A model generated the notes under the pieces. The model had not been told where the DNA came from. It made no database searches and worked only from the letters and a program-made list of their open reading frames with translations. The position numbers were made by a program, and so were the translations under genes. This document shows positions 14,115-22,627 of a DNA stretch of 64,000 nt, piece by piece (the stretch's first letter is position 1; every line of letters begins with the position of its first letter). This stretch comes from Streptomyces sp. HmicA12 (GTDB taxonomy: Bacteria > Actinomycetota > Actinomycetes > Streptomycetales > Streptomycetaceae). The stretch lies in assembly GCF_000373565.1 (NCBI RefSeq), contig NZ_KB891811.1, positions 97,798 through 161,797 of the forward strand, given 5' to 3'.

Positions 14115-15815
14115 TCAGCTGCGCCAGGTGTCGGTCAGCGCGACGGCGCCGAAGGAGGAGACGGTCGCGGTGCGGTTGGCGCCGCTCTCCCAGGTGACGT
14201 TGCCGTTCGCGTCCTTGCGCACGTACTTGTACTCGAAGGAGGTGCCTGCGGGCAGGGCCACGTCGAGCTTCCAGACGGGGTAGGCGGCCGGGTCCAGCTT
14301 CAGGGCGTCGGCGGTGTTCCAGTTGCCGAGCTGGTTCTTGTCGCCGGTGACGTAGATGTTCTCGCCCCAGCTGGTGGTGGCGTTCACGCTGAACGAGGCG
14401 CCGGCGGCCGGGGTCGGGTCGGTCGTGCTCCCGCTGCCGCAGGTCTTCGCGCCGGCCTGGATCGCGAGCGCGGTGTTGGCGCCGAGGGTCGCCGTGAACC
14501 GGCCGGAGGAGTCCACCGTGACGCCCTTGCCGCTCTGCACGTCGCAGTAGTCGCCGGCGGGCAGTGACGTCTGGAAGGTGCGGGTGAGCGACGCGTTCTC
14601 GTGGTTGAGGACGACGTACGCCTTGGCGCCGCGGCCGAACGCGATCTGGTCGCCGCCGTTGTCCCACCAGTCGGTGACGGCCTCGCCGCGCGCGGTGTTG
14701 CGCCAGGCGACCATGCTCGACACCTCGCGCCAGGCGTGCTGGCACTTCCAGCCGTCGGTGTAACAGGCGCTGACAGAACCGGAGTTGGGCGGGCCCGCGT
14801 CCTTGTCGGTCCACTCGTAGCCGGAGTGCACGTCCGGCGAGCCGTACGGCCACGCCAGCATGAAGACGTCGGCCAGGGTGTAGGTGGCGCCGTCCTTGTA
14901 GGTGAGGGTGTCGCCGCCGCGCTCGGTGTCGTGATTGTCGACGAAGACGGCCGACTTGTCGGAGGCCATGTAGCCCCAGGCCGTGCCGAAGTTCTTCAGT
15001 TCGGCGAGGTTCCCGCCGGTGAAGACGCGCTTCAGGTCGCGGGCGTAGCGGAACTCCTGGACGTCGCCGTTGCCGAGGTACTCGCTGGGCGAGACGGCTT
15101 CGCCCGCGCCGTAGATGGCCTCCTGCTTCCAGTAGGCGTTCGGGTTGGTCAGCCGCGACTTGATGTTCGCGAGGTCGGCCGCCGCCATGTGCTTGGCGGC
15201 GTCGATCCGGAAGCCGTCGACGCCGAGGGAGAGCAGGTCGTTCAGGTACCCGGCGATCGTGGCACGCACGTACTCCTCGCCGGTGTCGAGGTCCGCGAGG
15301 CCGACCAGTTCGCACTCCTGGACGTTGGTGCGGTCCTGGTAGTTGCTGATCGTGGCCGTGCAGTTGTCCAGGTCGGCGGACGAGTAGAGGCCGGGGTAGG
15401 CGTACTTGGTGTACGAGGAGCCGCCGGTGCCCGTGCCGGATCCGGCCGCCATGTGGTTGATGACGCTGTCCGCGACGACCTTCACGCCCGCCGCGTGGCA
15501 GGTGTCGACCATGTTCTTGAAGGCGGCCCGGTCACCGAGCCGGCCGGCGATCTTGTAGCTGACGGGCTGGTACGAGGTCCACCACTGGGAGCCCTGGATG
15601 TGCTCCTGCGGCGGCGAGACCTGGACGTAGCCGTATCCGGCGGGGCCGAGCGTGCTGGTGCACTCCTTGGCGACGGAGGCGAAGTTCCACTCGAACAACA
15701 CCGCGGTGACGTCCTTCTCACCGGGCGGCGCGGCCTGCGCCGGGGCCGGGACCGTGACGGCGGCAGCGGCCCCCGCCAGGACGGCGAGCGCGGCAGCCAC
15801 GGACTTTCTGGCCAT
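14115..15815 (-). CDS. secreted alpha-amylase with C-terminal CBM20 (Aml type)
   Basis: A 566-aa secreted alpha-amylase of the classical Streptomyces type (GH13_32). Signal peptide about 1-28 ending APAQA-AP. The catalytic domain begins DVTAVLFEWNFASVAKEC and carries the nucleophile in VDGFRIDAAKH near residue 203, acid/base Glu in YGAGEAV near 237, and VDNHDTERG near 294. A short linker rich in T/P/A leads to a C-terminal CBM20 starch-binding domain (about 466-566: SFSVNATTSWGENIYVTG and FEYKYVRKD). ATG at 15815 is chosen over an upstream in-frame ATG because AGGAGGAA lies directly before it and the signal peptide begins there. Its upstream region holds CTTGC-type operator elements, so it is probably controlled by MalR or its paralogue. 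Confidence 0.93.
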   Translation of the reverse strand: MARKSVAAALAVLAGAAAAVTVPAPAQAAPPGEKDVTAVLFEWNFASVAKECTSTLGPAGYGYVQVSPPQEHIQGSQWWTSYQPVSYKIAGRLGDRAAFKNMVDTCHAAGVKVVADSVINHMAAGSGTGTGGSSYTKYAYPGLYSSADLDNCTATISNYQDRTNVQECELVGLADLDTGEEYVRATIAGYLNDLLSLGVDGFRIDAAKHMAAADLANIKSRLTNPNAYWKQEAIYGAGEAVSPSEYLGNGDVQEFRYARDLKRVFTGGNLAELKNFGTAWGYMASDKSAVFVDNHDTERGGDTLTYKDGATYTLADVFMLAWPYGSPDVHSGYEWTDKDAGPPNSGSVSACYTDGWKCQHAWREVSSMVAWRNTARGEAVTDWWDNGGDQIAFGRGAKAYVVLNHENASLTRTFQTSLPAGDYCDVQSGKGVTVDSSGRFTATLGANTALAIQAGAKTCGSGSTTDPTPAAGASFSVNATTSWGENIYVTGDKNQLGNWNTADALKLDPAAYPVWKLDVALPAGTSFEYKYVRKDANGNVTWESGANRTATVSSFGAVALTDTWRS

Positions 15816-16020
15816 GGTTCCTCCTGATGCGAAGGGCAACGCGCCATGCCCGTACGGCTGTTGAGGGGGGATCGGTTGAATCTTGCTGCAAGTGATTGCG
15901 GGGCGACCGTATGAGTCACCGGCAGCACGGTCAACCCTTTGGGCACACCCTTCTCAACCCTCAGAGGAAAACTGCCAATTCTGACTGCAAGGACTTACGC
16001 AAGAGTTCCAGCGGTGTTAC
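15816..16020 (-). promoter_or_regulatory. promoter and CTTGC-type operators of the CBM20 amylase gene
   Basis: Read on the minus strand, the region contains CTCTTGCGTAAGTCCTTGC (about 16006-15988), a candidate promoter TTGACC - 17 bp - TACGGT (about 15933-15905), then CTTGCAGCAAG (about 15893-15883), an almost perfect inverted repeat just after the likely start point, and finally the ribosome site AGGAGGAA. CTTGC/GCAAG elements are the known binding units of MalR/Reg1-type LacI repressors in Streptomyces amylase and mal promoters. Placement at and downstream of the promoter suits repression. The -35/-10 assignment is by eye. Confidence 0.65.
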
Positions 16021-16034
16021 GTTCAACCACGCTT

Positions 16035-16093
16035 CCGGTCCGGCGCCGGGGGGCCGGCCCGGCCGGGCCCCACGCGCCCGGCGTCCGGACCGG
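16035..16093 (-). terminator. long GC hairpin after the second LacI gene
   Basis: CCGGTCCGG (16035-16043) pairs with CCGGACCGG (16085-16093), and the intervening 41 bases contain further self-complementary GC runs. It lies immediately past the stop of the LacI-type gene on the minus strand and before the amylase promoter, so it probably ends the malEFG-aglA-lacI transcript. Confidence 0.6.
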
Positions 16094-16101
16094 CGGCACC
16101 C

Positions 16102-17178
16102 TCAGAGCGCGGCGACCGGTGCGCGCCGGGCCCGCTGCGCGGTCGACCCGCGTACCACCAGCTCGGGCTGGAAGACGAATTCCGTGCGCTGTACGGGAGT
16201 TCCGCCGATCTCCTCCAGGAGCGCTCCCACCGCGGCGGTCGCCATGGCCTGTACGGGCTGGCGCACCGTGGTCAGCGGCGGGTCGGTGAACGGGATCAGC
16301 GGCGAGTCGTCGAAGCCGGTGACGGAGATGTCCCGCGGCACGTCGAGGCCACGTTCGCGCACCGCCCTGATGACGCCGAGCGCCATGGGGTCGCTGCCGC
16401 AGACGATGCCGGTGCAGCCGAGGTCGAGCAGGGCGCCGCCGGCGGCGTGGCCGCCCTCGACCGTGAACAGGGTCTGCTGGATGAGCCGCTCGGCCTCGTC
16501 GCGGTCCAGGCCGAGCAGGGTGTGCTGGGCGGCGACGAATCCTTCGGCCTTGCGTCGGGAGGGCACGAACCGGGTCGGACCGATGGCCAGGCCGATGCGC
16601 TCGTGCCCGAGGTCGACGAGGTGGCGCACGGCCATCCGCGCCGCCGACCGGTCGTCGGGCGACACGAACGGCGCGTTGATGTGCTCGTTGAAGCCGTTGA
16701 TGAGGACGAACGGCACCTTCCGCTCGGCGAGCCGGGCGTAGCGCGCCGCGTCCGCCGTGGTGTCGGCGTGCAGCCCGGACAGGAACACGATGCCGTTGAC
16801 GCCGCGCTCCTCCAGCTGCTCGACGAGTTCGTCCTCGGTGGCGCCGCCCGGCATCTGTGTGCAGAGCACGGGCGTGTATCCGTATCCGGCGAGGACCTGC
16901 TCGATGACCTGCGCGAACGCTGGGAAGATCGGGTTGGTGAGCTCGGGGATGACGAGCCCGATGAGCCCGGCGCTGCGGCGTCGCAGCCGGACCGGGCGTT
17001 CGTAGCCGAGCACGTCGAGCGCGGCGAGCACCTTCTGCCGGGTGGCCGCCGCGACGCCGGGCTTGCCGTTCAGGACCCGGCTGACGGTGGCCTCGCTGAC
17101 CCGGGCCTGCCCCGCGATGTCGTGGAGCCGCGGGGTGCCGCCGGTCTCGGCGGCACCCCGCGGCGTCGAAATCGTCAC
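16102..17178 (-). CDS. LacI family regulator, paralogue of MalR, coupled to aglA
   Basis: A 358-aa LacI-type repressor: helix-turn-helix RLHDIAGQARVSEATVSRVLN at residues about 18-38, hinge LDVLGYERP, then a sugar-binding core with SGLHADTTADAARYA and VTGFDDSPLIPFTDPPLTTVRQP. It resembles the divergent malR product in this window over its whole length, with long identical runs such as VSEATVSRVLNGKPGVA. The start is GTG at 17178, whose TG overlaps the TGA of aglA (GTGA), which indicates translational coupling. Much upstream frame is open but is shadow sequence inside aglA. It is probably the second regulator of the starch/maltose genes; whether it acts on aml, mal or both is not visible. Confidence 0.88.
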   Translation of the reverse strand: MTISTPRGAAETGGTPRLHDIAGQARVSEATVSRVLNGKPGVAAATRQKVLAALDVLGYERPVRLRRRSAGLIGLVIPELTNPIFPAFAQVIEQVLAGYGYTPVLCTQMPGGATEDELVEQLEERGVNGIVFLSGLHADTTADAARYARLAERKVPFVLINGFNEHINAPFVSPDDRSAARMAVRHLVDLGHERIGLAIGPTRFVPSRRKAEGFVAAQHTLLGLDRDEAERLIQQTLFTVEGGHAAGGALLDLGCTGIVCGSDPMALGVIRAVRERGLDVPRDISVTGFDDSPLIPFTDPPLTTVRQPVQAMATAAVGALLEEIGGTPVQRTEFVFQPELVVRGSTAQRARRAPVAAL

Positions 17179-18836
17179 GCGGCCCACCAGACGGTGGAGT
17201 CCGCGGGCAGGTCGAGCTCGCCGTCCTCGACGGTGACGGGGCTGGAGGACAGCAGCACCGTGCCGGGCGCGGCGATGCGGACCGGCACGCCGGTGGTGTT
17301 GACCGTGCAGGCGAAGCCGGGCCGCTCGAAGTGCAGCACACCGGCCGGCGCGTCCTCGCGCCACGTCACCTCGGCGCCCGCGCCGAGGCCGGGCCGCTCG
17401 CGGCGCACGGCGAGCGCGGCGCGGTAGAGCTCCAGCGTCGAGTCCGGGGCGCCGGTCTGCGCCTCGACGCTCAACTCGCCCCAGCTGGAAGGCTGCGGCA
17501 ACCAGCTACCGCCGTCACCGAAACCGTACGAGGCACCGGTCCGGGTCCAGGGGATCGGCACCCGGCAGCCGTCACGGAACCCGTCCTGCCCCTGCGCGCG
17601 GAAGAACGACGGGTCCTGGCGCACCTCGTCCGGCAGGTCCGTCACATCCGGCAGCCCCAGTTCCTCGCCCTGGTAGATGTACGCGGATCCGGGCAGCGCC
17701 AGCATCAGCAGCGTGGCCGCGCGGGCCCGCCGCAACCCCAGTTCACGATCGCCGGCCGTGCGGATCTGCGTACCCAGACCGGGCGGGTTCGCGTACCGCG
17801 TCGCGTGCCGCGTCACGTCATGGTTGGACAGCACCCAGGTCGCCGGCGCGCCCACCGGACGCATCGCGTCCAGCGACGTGTCGATGATCTTCCGCAGTTC
17901 GTCGGCGGCCCAAGGGGCGCCCAGGTACTGGAAGTTGAAGGCCTGGTGCAGCTCGTCGGGGCGGACGTAGTTGGCGGTGCGCTCGACGGTCGGCGTCCAC
18001 GCCTCCGCGACGAAGATGCGCTCTCCGTCGTACTCGTCCAGAATCGTGCGCCAGGAGCGGTAGATCGCGTGCACACCGTCCTGGTCGAAGAACGGCATGA
18101 CATCGTTGCCGAGGAGCTTCAACTGGTCGCCGCCACCCAGGTCCGGCAGGCCTTCCGCCTTGACCAGGCCGTGCGCGACGTCGATACGGAAGCCGTCCAC
18201 GCCCATGTCCAGCCAGAACCGCAGGATCGAGCGGAACTCGTCGGCGACCGCCGGGTGTTCCCAGTTCAGGTCCGGCTGCTCGGGCGCGAACAGGTGCAGG
18301 TACCAGTCCCCGTCGGGGAGTCGGGTCCAGGCCGGGCCGCCGAAGATGGACTCCCAGTCGTTGGGCGGCAGTTCACCGTTCTCGCCCTTGCCGGGACGGA
18401 AGTGGTAGCGCTCGCGCAGCGGCGACCCGGGGCCGTCCGCGACCGCCCGCTTGAACCACTCGTGCTGGTCCGAGGAGTGGTTCGGCACCAGGTCCACGAT
18501 GATCCGCAGACCGAGCGCGTGCGCGTCGCGGATCACCGCGTCCGCGTCGAGCAGCGTGCCGTACATCGGATCGACGGCCCGGTAGTCCGCGACGTCGTAG
18601 CCGCCGTCGGCCTGCGGCGAGGCGTAGAACGGGGACAGCCAGACCGCGTCGACGCCCAGCTCCTTGAGGTACGGCAGCCGGCGCCGGATGCCTTCCAGGT
18701 CTCCGGTGCCGTCGGCGTCGCTGTCGGCGAAGCTGCGCGGGTACACCTGGTAGATGACCGCGTCCCGCCACCAGTCGGCGGCCTCTCGGGTCGTGGTGGC
18801 GAACACGGGTGACTGGTCCGTGGAGTGCTGGCTCAT
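17175..18836 (-). CDS. aglA: alpha-glucosidase (GH13), intracellular
   Basis: A 553-aa GH13 enzyme of the oligo-1,6-glucosidase/alpha-glucosidase type, without a signal peptide, that hydrolyses imported maltose and maltodextrins to glucose. Conserved blocks: WWRDAVIYQVYPRSFADSD at the N-terminus, VDLVPNHSSDQHEWF, nucleophile in VDGFRIDVAHG near residue 217, acid/base in FVAEAWTP near 275, SNHDVTRHATRY near 338 and YQGEELGLPD. ATG 18836 is preceded by AAGGACACC. It lies 54 bp after malG on the same strand and overlaps the following LacI gene by 4 bp, so it belongs to the malEFG operon, as in the mal/agl locus of Streptomyces coelicolor. Confidence 0.93.
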   Translation of the reverse strand: MSQHSTDQSPVFATTTREAADWWRDAVIYQVYPRSFADSDADGTGDLEGIRRRLPYLKELGVDAVWLSPFYASPQADGGYDVADYRAVDPMYGTLLDADAVIRDAHALGLRIIVDLVPNHSSDQHEWFKRAVADGPGSPLRERYHFRPGKGENGELPPNDWESIFGGPAWTRLPDGDWYLHLFAPEQPDLNWEHPAVADEFRSILRFWLDMGVDGFRIDVAHGLVKAEGLPDLGGGDQLKLLGNDVMPFFDQDGVHAIYRSWRTILDEYDGERIFVAEAWTPTVERTANYVRPDELHQAFNFQYLGAPWAADELRKIIDTSLDAMRPVGAPATWVLSNHDVTRHATRYANPPGLGTQIRTAGDRELGLRRARAATLLMLALPGSAYIYQGEELGLPDVTDLPDEVRQDPSFFRAQGQDGFRDGCRVPIPWTRTGASYGFGDGGSWLPQPSSWGELSVEAQTGAPDSTLELYRAALAVRRERPGLGAGAEVTWREDAPAGVLHFERPGFACTVNTTGVPVRIAAPGTVLLSSSPVTVEDGELDLPADSTVWWAA

Positions 18837-18890
18837 GGTGTCCTTGGGAGACGTGAGGGGCTGGACGACTGGTCGGTGGTTCGGGGCGGT

Positions 18891-19796
18891 TCAGCCCTTG
18901 GTGCCACCGGCCGTGAGACCGGTGACCAGGTTCTTCTGGACGAGGTAGAACACGGCGGAGATCGGGACGGCGATCAGTACGGCTGTTGCGGCCATGTACT
19001 GGCGTTGCGCGTCATGCTCGCTGATGAAGCTCTGCAGACCTACCGCGAGGGTGTATTTCTGGTCGTCGAGCATGAAGGTGTTCGCGAAGGCGACCTCGCT
19101 CCACGCGGTGATCATCGTGTAGAACGCGGCGACGGCGAGGCCCGGCCGGGCCAGCGGCAGGATGAGGCGGAAGAACGTACCGAACGGCGAGAGCCCGTCG
19201 ACCCGGCCCGCCTCGTCGATCTCGACGGGGATCGTGTCGAAGTAGCCCTTCATCAGCCAGGCGCAGTACGGCACGGCGGTCGTCAGATAGACGACGATGA
19301 GACCGGCGTAGGTGTCGATGAGGCCCAGGTCCGAGAGGATCACGTACATCGGGACCATGAGGACCGCGACGGGGAACATCTGCGTGACCAGCAGGACCCA
19401 CATGAACTTCTTGTAGCCGGGGAACCGCATCCGCGAGACCGCGTAGCCGCTGGTCGCGGCGACGAGCACGCCGATCACGGTGGTGCCGAGGGACACGATG
19501 AGCGTATTGCCCAGCCACTTGAGGAAGTTGGTGTCCTCGAGGACGAACGAGTAGTTGCTCAGCGTCGCGGTGTCCAGGATCCGCGACGGGTGCAGGTAGT
19601 CGTCCTTGTCGGGGCCGAGCGACAGGAACACCAGCCAGCCGATCGGGAACAGCGCGACGAGGCTCGCGACGATCAGGACGGTATGGCTGGCCACCGAAGC
19701 CTTGCGGCTGCGCCGGCCGCGCTGGGGCGCGTTGACACGCGCGGTGACCGCGGCGGTTTCGGGGACGGGGGTCTTCGTCAGGGTCTCGGTGCTCAT
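18891..19796 (-). CDS. malG: maltose/maltodextrin ABC transporter permease MalG
   Basis: A 301-aa inner-membrane permease with six predicted helices, of the MalG/CUT1 group. The first helix is HTVLIVASLVALFPIGWLVF; the EAA loop that contacts the ATPase is EIDEAGRVDGLSPFGTFFRLILPLARPG (quoted in part), with the usual EAG..DG core. The C-terminus VTGLTAGGTKG is characteristic of CUT1 permeases. The frame is open to 19841, but ATG 19796 is preferred: it is 22 bp past the malF stop, has AGGAG upstream, and avoids overlap. Partners are MalF and MalE; the ATPase is expected to be the shared MsiK encoded elsewhere, since none is present here. Confidence 0.93.
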   Translation of the reverse strand: MSTETLTKTPVPETAAVTARVNAPQRGRRSRKASVASHTVLIVASLVALFPIGWLVFLSLGPDKDDYLHPSRILDTATLSNYSFVLEDTNFLKWLGNTLIVSLGTTVIGVLVAATSGYAVSRMRFPGYKKFMWVLLVTQMFPVAVLMVPMYVILSDLGLIDTYAGLIVVYLTTAVPYCAWLMKGYFDTIPVEIDEAGRVDGLSPFGTFFRLILPLARPGLAVAAFYTMITAWSEVAFANTFMLDDQKYTLAVGLQSFISEHDAQRQYMAATAVLIAVPISAVFYLVQKNLVTGLTAGGTKG

Positions 19797-19818
19797 GGCG
19801 GTGGCTGCTCCTGCGGCG

Positions 19819-20826
19819 TCAGATGGCGGCTGATACGTCATTGCGGTTCAGCCAGCGGCGGTAGACCGAGGTGAAGGCGATGAGGAGGGACAGGAGCAGG
19901 ACGCCGTACGTGGCGGACTGGGCGAAGTCGCGCGGCGTCTGGCCGAAGCCGAGGTAATAGGACCAGGTGACGAGGATCTGCGCGTCCGGAGCGGTGTTGC
20001 CGAACAGCAGGAAGATGATCGCGAACTGGTTGAACGTCCAGATGATGCCGAGCAGGACGACGGTCGAACTGACCGACCTGAGGCCGGGCAGGGTCACGTT
20101 GCGGAACTGCTGCCAGGTGCTCGCGCCGTCCATCTCTGCGGCCTCGTAGAGCGTGGAGTCGATCGACTGCAGTCCGCCGAGGAGCGAGACCATCATGAAC
20201 GGCACACCGCACCACGTGTTGACCATGATCGCGGCGATCTGCTGGAAGAGCGGGTCCTCCAGCCACGACGGTGAGGGCAGACCCATCGCGTCGAGCGTGG
20301 TGTTGATGACGCCGGAGTCGGCGAGCATGAACCGCCAGGCGAAGACGGTGACGAACGTCGGGACCGCCCACGGCAGGATCAGCATCAGCCGGTAGGCGGT
20401 GCGGCCGCGCAGCCCCTTCTGGTTGAGCAGCAGCGCGAGGCCGAGCCCGATGAAGTAGTGCAGGGCGACGCAGGACGCCGTCCACACGATGGTCCAGATG
20501 AAGTGCGACCAGAAACGGTCGTACGAGGTGGGGCCCCACAGGATGTCGGCGTAGTTGTCGAGGCCGATGAACTTGTAGGTGGCGTCGATGTGGTTGACGC
20601 CGATGGTGCGGGCCGAGTTGAGGCTGTTGGCGTCGGTGAGCGTCAGATAGAAGCCGCGGACCAGCGGGTACAGCACGATGACGGCGAGCACGACCACCAC
20701 CGGGGCGATCATGGCGTATGCGTACCAGTGCTTCTGGTAACCGTTCTTGAGCCGGGTTGTGAGGCCCGGACGCCGGTCGCGGTCACCTCCGCTGGAGGCG
20801 GCCGGGCGCTCGACGGCGACAGTCAT
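19819..20826 (-). CDS. malF: maltose/maltodextrin ABC transporter permease MalF
   Basis: A 335-aa permease of the CUT1 family, with a hydrophilic start (MTVAVERPAASSGGDRDRR), a first helix YAMIAPVVVVLAVIVLYPLV and five more helices. The EAA loop is YEAAEMDGASTWQQFRNVTLP near residue 235, the ATPase contact. It pairs with MalG to form the channel for maltodextrins delivered by MalE. ATG 20826 is chosen over an open upstream frame because AGAAGGTG lies before it. It is separated from malE by 123 bp containing a strong hairpin and from malG by 22 bp. Confidence 0.93.
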   Translation of the reverse strand: MTVAVERPAASSGGDRDRRPGLTTRLKNGYQKHWYAYAMIAPVVVVLAVIVLYPLVRGFYLTLTDANSLNSARTIGVNHIDATYKFIGLDNYADILWGPTSYDRFWSHFIWTIVWTASCVALHYFIGLGLALLLNQKGLRGRTAYRLMLILPWAVPTFVTVFAWRFMLADSGVINTTLDAMGLPSPSWLEDPLFQQIAAIMVNTWCGVPFMMVSLLGGLQSIDSTLYEAAEMDGASTWQQFRNVTLPGLRSVSSTVVLLGIIWTFNQFAIIFLLFGNTAPDAQILVTWSYYLGFGQTPRDFAQSATYGVLLLSLLIAFTSVYRRWLNRNDVSAAI

Positions 20827-20886
20827 GGGTAACACCTTCTGGTCTGCGGGTGGTTCACGGCTTCGGGGCGGTTCACGGGGAGTACG

Positions 20887-20938
20887 GGTGCCGCGGTCCC
20901 GCGCGCGGGGCGGGCTGAAGGAGCGGGACCGCGGCACC
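20887..20938 (-). terminator. intra-operon hairpin between malE and malF
   Basis: GGTGCCGCGGTCCCG (20887-20901) and CGGGACCGCGGCACC (20924-20938) form a perfect 15-bp stem with a 22-base loop, 11 bp past the malE stop and 60 bp before the malF start. Such structures after a binding-protein gene usually stabilise or terminate most of the transcript, giving much more MalE than MalF/MalG. Confidence 0.8.
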
Positions 20939-20949
20939 TGATCAGGGGA

Positions 20950-22227
20950 CTACTTGGTGAAGCCGTCCGGCAGGAGCTTGCCGTACTGGGTCGTGACGGA
21001 GGAGATCACCTTGTCGAGGCTCTCCTTGCCGCTGGCGGCCTTGGGCAGCTCGGTGTCGAGCGGGCCCCACAGCGAGCTGTACTCCGGCAGAGCGGGGCGC
21101 GGCTGGGCGGCGGCGAGCACCTTCTGGTAGCCGGCCAGGCCCGGGTCCGCGGTGACCTCGGCGGTGTACGCGTCGTCGCGGGTGGGCAGCGTGGCGTTCT
21201 TCAGCGCGATCTGCGTCTGGGTCTTCGCCGACGTCATCCACTGGACGAACTTCAGGGACGCGGCCTGGTGCGCCTTGTCCGAGCCGGCGTAGACGGACAG
21301 GTTGTGGCCGCCGGTCGGGGCGCCCGCCTTGCCGGTCGAGCCGGCGGGGACGGTGGCGACACCGAGGTTGGCCTTGTCCTTGAACGCCGAACCCTTGTAG
21401 AAGTTCGTGACCTCCCACGGGCCCTCGATCGTCATGGCGGCCTTGCCGTTGACGAAGGCGTCCTGGCGGTGCGCGTAGGAGTCCGCCGTGACGTCGGCCT
21501 TGTGCAGGCCCTTGCCGTTGAACAGGCTCAGCCAGGTCTTGGTGGCCTTCTGGGCCTCGGCCGAGCCCAGGGTGATCTTCTTCGCGGAGGCGTCGACGGT
21601 GTCGGTGCCCTCGCCGAACAGGAACGGCTCCAGGTAGTAGCCCTTCTCGGAGCCGAAGAAGCCGTCGACGCCGGTCTTCGCCTTGATGGTGGCGGCGTCC
21701 TTCTTCAGCTCGTCCCAGTTCTTGGGCGCCTCGGTGATGCCGGCCTTCTTGAACAGGGCCTTGTTGTAGACGAGCGCGAGGGTGTCGGTGACCAGCGGGA
21801 CGCCGTACGTCTTGCCCTCGTACTGGGCCTGCTTGAGCAGGTTCGGCTGGAACTTGTCCTGGTCCGCGAGGGCCTCGGTGCCGTCCAGCGGCAGCAGGAA
21901 GCTCTTCTTCGCGAAGGCGGGCGTCCAGCCGACCTCGGCACGCAGCACGTCCGGGGCGCCGCTGGCGCCGGCCGCGGTGTCGAACTTGTTCTGTGCCTGG
22001 TCGAACGGCACGTTGACGTACTTGACCTTGATGTCGGGGTTGGCCTTCTCGAAGTCCTTGATCAGGGCCTTGTACGTGGGCGCCTCGTTCGTGGCGTTCG
22101 ACGTGTCCCACCACTGGATGGTGACCGGCCCTGACGCCTTGCCGCCGTCGTCGTCGCTACCGCCGCAGGCCGTCGCCGCGAGTGCGAGGGACGCCACCAC
22201 CGCGGTGGCCGCTATGCCACGCCGCAT
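20950..22227 (-). CDS. malE: maltose/maltodextrin-binding lipoprotein MalE
   Basis: A 425-aa extracellular solute-binding protein. The lipoprotein signal peptide is MRRGIAATAVVASLALAATAC with the lipidated cysteine at residue 21, followed by the acidic linker GGSDDDGG. The family-1 binding-protein fold follows (VTIQWWDTSNATNEAPTYK; GKAAMTIEGPWEVTNF near 270). It captures maltose and maltodextrins made by the secreted amylases and hands them to MalFG. ATG 22227 has AGGAGAT before it; the open frame further upstream is not needed. It is transcribed divergently from malR, with CTTGC/GCAAG elements in between. Confidence 0.94.
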   Translation of the reverse strand: MRRGIAATAVVASLALAATACGGSDDDGGKASGPVTIQWWDTSNATNEAPTYKALIKDFEKANPDIKVKYVNVPFDQAQNKFDTAAGASGAPDVLRAEVGWTPAFAKKSFLLPLDGTEALADQDKFQPNLLKQAQYEGKTYGVPLVTDTLALVYNKALFKKAGITEAPKNWDELKKDAATIKAKTGVDGFFGSEKGYYLEPFLFGEGTDTVDASAKKITLGSAEAQKATKTWLSLFNGKGLHKADVTADSYAHRQDAFVNGKAAMTIEGPWEVTNFYKGSAFKDKANLGVATVPAGSTGKAGAPTGGHNLSVYAGSDKAHQAASLKFVQWMTSAKTQTQIALKNATLPTRDDAYTAEVTADPGLAGYQKVLAAAQPRPALPEYSSLWGPLDTELPKAASGKESLDKVISSVTTQYGKLLPDGFTK

Positions 22228-22627
22228 GAGATCTCCTAGAGGGTGAAAGCCCGTGAGTGGGCGGGGACACGGTCCCGACCGTTCCCCTGACCTACTTGCC
22301 GGCTGCGCCGCTGCGGCCGCCGGGCGACGTGAACGTAACAGCGTGGAAAGCGCGAAGAAAGACCTTGCGCGAAATTTCTGCAAGACGCAGCCATCGTTAC
22401 ATCGCCGTGTCCTGAAGATTGCGGGACGCTCGCGCGCCGGCCGCCGACAGACAGGGACATAGAGTGGCGAAATGACCGCAACTACCGTCGCAAGACGCCG
22501 AGTTCAGCCATCAGGCCGGTCGGTTCCCGGCCGCGCATCGCACTGCAACACCTTCCAAGAAAGGTGCGGACAGCGGTTTCTCCCCGTCGGTGGGCATTCC
22601 CCCAGGTAACCGGTACAGTCCAATGCC
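22228..22627. promoter_or_regulatory. divergent malE-malR promoter region with MalR-type operators
   Basis: This 400-bp gap holds CTTGC at 22364-22368 and GCAAG at 22380-22384, an inverted pair with an 11-base spacer, placed about 137-157 bp before the malE start. GCAAGACGC occurs at 22380-22388 and again at 22490-22498 as a direct repeat. These match the CTTGC-type elements before the amylase gene and the known mode of MalR binding. On the malR side, TACAGT (22613-22618) lies 9 bases before the ATG. The remaining sequence shows nothing I can assign. Confidence 0.65.

Noticed and set aside
20942..22114. Alternative minus-strand frame overlapping malE
   Set aside because: It is an Arg/Gly/Pro-rich shadow of malE in a different frame.
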